A stretch of 64,000 nt of DNA from Rosellinia necatrix (taxonomy: Eukaryota > Ascomycota > Sordariomycetes > Xylariales > Xylariaceae): contig JAGYVD010000007.1 of the NCBI GenBank assembly GCA_021209875.1, positions 2,914,001 to 2,978,000 on the forward strand, given 5' to 3'. Below the pieces are notes generated by a model. The model saw nothing but the letters and a program-made list of their open reading frames with translations. It did no database searches and was not told the origin of the DNA. A program made the position numbers and the translations under genes. Within the stretch, counting starts at the first letter, position 1; each line of letters begins with the position of its first letter. Below are positions 61,153 to 64,000 of this stretch, in pieces.

Positions 61153-62415
61153 CTATATATCGTGTTGTGGTTTCATAAACTGACGCCTCACCAAAGCCTG
61201 CCGGAACAGCTCCGCGAACCCCGCGGTGCCCCGGCAGTCGCTCTCCTGCATCTTTTCCAAGGCCTTCGGCATCCACTCCTGTATCTTCTGTATCCTATTG
61301 CTGTTCTAAAATAGAGCGGGGGTCAGCTTTTTTCTCTCTCTTTTATTTCCCTACACCCCGAAGACGAGAAGGAGGAGTAAAAAAAAAAAAACAGGATATA
61401 AAATACGTACGGAAGGGTGGGTGCTCATCCACTCGGGCGGCTCCTCACCGTGGGCGCGCCGCATGCGCTCCCAGAAGCCGAGGGCCTCGCGGGGGTCGTA
61501 GCAGGCCTCGGCCATCATCATGAGGCCGATGTAGTCGGCCTCGGCCTCCTGGCGGCGGCCCATGGGGCGGGCGAAGACGAGGTCGAGGGCGACGTGGCCG
61601 AGGTAGGAGGTGACGAGGACGCCGAGGCCGCCGGTGAGGGTAAGGAGGGAGTAGAGGAGGATGTTGGCGCCGAGCTGCGACGACATGCGCTCGGCGACGT
61701 GCCCGGCGAGGTTGTGGGCGATCTCGTGGCCGAGGACGGCGGCGAGCCCGGCCTCGTCGCGGGCCACGGGCAGCAGGCCGCTGTACACGAAGACCTTACC
61801 CCCCGGCAGCACGAAGGCGTTGGCCGTGCGCGGGTCGTCGATCACCCGCACCTCCCACGCGGCGTCCTCGCCCGCCATCCCGCTGACGGGGATTAGACGC
61901 TCCATCGCCCGCCGGACCAGCCGCGCGCGCGCGTCCCGGCCGTCCAGGAACCGCCCGCCGCGGCGCTCCACCTCGTACTCGATCCGGCGCGCCTGCGCCT
62001 CGCCCGTCGCCCGCACCGTCGCCTCGCTGTAGCAGTTGAACCGCCGCCGCCCGGACACCGGCACCGTCTGGATGTTCGCGAAGTAGAAGGCCGTCGCGCC
62101 GGCGACCGCCAGCACGACGACGGTGTGCAGGCTCGGCGACCGGATGAACCTCGAGAAGCCCGCCGAGGTCACGAGCGGCTTGGCCCGGCGCAGCTGTTCG
62201 GACGGGTCGTGATGTCGTGGGTCGCGCCAGTCGTTCTGCCGCGGTGGCGTGTGCGAGAACGGCCTTCGTGTTGGTGGCAGAACACGGCCGAGGGTCGGGG
62301 ATGGAAACCCGTGGAGTAGGGGGCGCGAGAGGAGGCGAGGCGAGGGCGGCTGATACGCCGTTGTTGGGGGACGGACGCCGACCCGTGATAACGACACTGG
62401 ACGCAGAGCGCGCAT
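61153..62415 (-). CDS. OMA1: Mitochondrial metalloprotease OMA1
   Basis: There are two exons on the minus strand, 61411-62415 and 61153-61305, giving 385 residues; the intron is 61306-61410. The acceptor must be TTTTAG at 61306, because the next AG gives an immediate stop. Residues 1-60 are Arg/Ser/Pro-rich without acids, a mitochondrial presequence. A membrane span lies at about 97-115 (HTVVVLAVAGATAFYFAN). The M48-type zinc site is HEIAH at 230-234, with a downstream EAEAD ligand motif near 290-294. VFVYSGLLP and STHPSNSNRI are typical of Oma1. It is an inner-membrane quality-control protease that is activated when the membrane potential falls. The body of exon 1 is very GC-rich; the second exon is not. 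Confidence 0.94.
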
Positions 62416-63453
62416 CGTGTTCGTGCAGCTCGTCGGATCCGTTCGCAGACGAGGCCGAGGGGTCGGGGAGGGTTCTAGTGGGGGTTCTAGTGGGGGTTCG
62501 ATGATGCCACGACGTTATCCCAAGCGGTATTGTTGTAACGATCTACCTAGAATATATATGTAAAACGGGTTGAAGCAGAAATCAAGAGAGAAGTGTCCTC
62601 AACCCGGGGTTCTCGAGAGAGAATCCCCGAAGACAGGAATAAGTAAGTTGTTGGTCTCCTACTCTCCTACAGCTTAGACGGGTTTCCATGAAGTTAAAGC
62701 CCGGCCGACCGGGGTTAAGCTACCTAACCTAGGCACCCTAACCTAGGTACCACGGACGTATGGAGAATATCCCCCCCCAATCTGGGTCGTCTAGTGTAGG
62801 TAGTGTGCCTGCCAGGGGTACTTAGAGCTTCCCATGTCCCTGTAGACACCACCCTGTAGTTAAACCCCCTACCAACTCGGCAATCTTCAACCAACGACAA
62901 ACGACAACACGGGCCTTCTACTCCTTCAAACTTCAAACATTTTTACCTAGGTACTATATTCTTCCTACTCTCACCCCAACTGTTTACTCTTCATTACTTA
63001 TGACCACAGGTCTTATAACAAGTATAGAAGCTTATGAAGCGATGAAGCGATGCGACGAGGTGCTAAAAGTACCCGAAGACAATCCAACATGCCATCACAC
63101 ATACCTAGGTAATCCCTTGGAACAGGATCAACACTAAGAATGGTTGCTATTTCAAATCACAGCAGCGATGGAACAAGCACACATTGAACATTAATAGGAA
63201 AATGGTATTGGACAAATCTGCATCTATCGACTAGATACAAGTAAGGTAACCATCCCTTAAAATCCGCATGAATATTTACATCGAAGGCGACATACATACT
63301 CTAGCGTATGGAGGAGGAGAAGGTATTAAAACATAACAGAGGTCCCCCATTGAAAAACAACCAACCATCCTGTCTATAGCTTGGAACACCAGCAAATCAC
63401 ACGCTCGCTTCGTCGATCCATGCCCCCTTCCCTATCGGCTCGGGCGGGGTTGT
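62416..63453. other. Intergenic region, OMA1 5' flank
   Basis: It covers 1.04 kb between the OMA1 start and the 3' end of the next minus-strand gene. TAGGTACC-type words lie at 62720-62755 and near 62946. No gene is supported. Confidence 0.55.
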
Positions 63454-64000
63454 TTACAGAGCGAAGGCCAATACACCCGCGGCGACGGCCATCAGAGCAG
63501 CACTGATGCCGCTCCGGGACGCGCCGGCAGTGGGGATGGGGGTGCCGGTAGGGTATGAGCCGGGGTTGGTCGAGGTGGTCAGTGTGGCGTTGGTTCCGGG
63601 GTATCCACCGGCGGGGTAGGTAGGGTAGCCGGCGGGGTAGTCAGTCACGGGGACCACGGTGGCGGTGACGATCACCTCGACGTCGCTGGTGCTGGGAGAG
63701 GCACCACCAGCGGGGTAAGTCTGGCTAGGGTAGCCACCAGCCGGATACGTCTCGCTAGCGTGACCACCAGCCGGGTAGGTCTCGGTCGGGTAGCCACCGG
63801 CGGGAACGCTCTCAGACGGGTAGCTTTCACCACCGACGGGGTAGGTCTCGGTGGGGTAGCCAGCGGGAGTGGTCTCGGAGACGGATGAAACGTAGATGGT
63901 CGTGGGCAACCACAGAGTTGAGGTCGTGGTCGTGGTAGACTCCTCCGGGCCGCCGGGGTAGCCGCCAGTGGGGTAGCCACCAGCGGGAACGGTGTTGGAC
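63454..64000 (-). CDS. Repeat-rich GPI-anchored cell wall protein, 5' part off window
   Basis: One open frame runs on the minus strand from the right edge (first full codon at 63999) to a stop at 63454, giving 182 residues. It is built of Pro/Gly/Tyr/Thr-rich units of the type YPTETYPAGG / YPSQTYPAGG, about eight to nine degenerate copies, with interspersed Thr/Ser runs. The end is TPIPTAGASRSGISAALMAV plus a short hydrophobic tail (AAGVLAFAL), a GPI-attachment signal with a small-residue site near Gly/Ala-Ser. The signal peptide must lie to the right of the window. Such proteins sit in the fungal cell wall or membrane surface; unit number is often variable between strains. No enzymatic domain is visible. 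Confidence 0.83.
   Translation of the reverse strand, partial: SNTVPAGGYPTGGYPGGPEESTTTTTSTLWLPTTIYVSSVSETTPAGYPTETYPVGGESYPSESVPAGGYPTETYPAGGHASETYPAGGYPSQTYPAGGASPSTSDVEVIVTATVVPVTDYPAGYPTYPAGGYPGTNATLTTSTNPGSYPTGTPIPTAGASRSGISAALMAVAAGVLAFAL

Noticed and set aside
1..64000. Biosynthetic gene cluster
   Set aside because: No polyketide synthase, peptide synthetase, terpene cyclase or cluster regulator; the acyl-CoA synthetase and MFS transporter are far apart and housekeeping in type.
1..64000. CRISPR array, operons, ribosome binding sites
   Set aside because: The DNA is eukaryotic with spliceosomal introns; the tandem repeats seen are microsatellites without spacer structure.

Overview
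This is nuclear DNA of a filamentous ascomycete, most likely Pezizomycotina and probably Sordariomycetes. The evidence is short spliceosomal introns (about 47-250 bp, with GTRNGT donors and CTAAC/CTGAC branch sites), many very short exons, wide intergenic spaces, typical fungal single-copy genes, and a long AT-rich stretch that looks mutated by repeat-induced point mutation (RIP). I saw no bacterial, viral or organellar features, no rRNA, and no tRNA I could defend.

Layout, left to right: a G-patch SPF45-type splicing protein (-, runs off the left edge); a peroxisomal acyl-CoA synthetase of the Pcs60 type with a PTS1 tail (+); a small unknown protein (-); a YciI-domain mitochondrial protein (+); a DUF2408/UPF0662 protein (-); 60S acidic ribosomal protein P1 (+); a UBA/zinc finger/UBX protein (-); a complete but ruined LTR retrotransposon at 16026-23020; a VAP/Scs2 ER tether (+); dihydroceramide delta-4 desaturase (-); a 5.6 kb space without a gene; an F-box protein (-); a 4.9 kb space; a membrane J-protein (+); an MFS transporter (-); a nucleotidyltransferase-like protein (-); the autophagy E1 ATG7 (-); dCMP deaminase (+); a 65-residue single-span membrane protein (-); a cytochrome b5 domain that stops early (-); an ankyrin protein with a half Zn2Cys6 motif (+); the mitochondrial protease OMA1 (-); and a repeat-rich GPI-anchored wall protein cut by the right edge (-). 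Exon boundaries given below were worked out by hand. Apart from the ankyrin gene, every spliced model I assembled closes in frame.

The genes do not form a cluster or a single pathway; most are housekeeping. A loose theme is membrane and organelle quality control (Scs2, delta-4 desaturase, J-protein, ATG7, OMA1, UBX protein, Pcs60), which I take as coincidence. Several neighbours are divergent and may share promoters (SPF45/PCS60, DUF2408/RPP1, ATG7/DCD1). The UBX and VAP genes were probably such a pair before the retrotransposon entered between them.

The most informative anomalies are these. The retrotransposon has two 148-bp LTRs and a 5-bp target duplication (GTCAT), and its 17 LTR differences are all C-to-T or G-to-A in one direction but not mainly in the classical CpA context. 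A TAGGTACCTA-type palindromic word is scattered through the intergenic DNA. The cytochrome b5 gene lacks the second haem-ligand half. The ankyrin gene has a frame conflict at its N-terminal junction.
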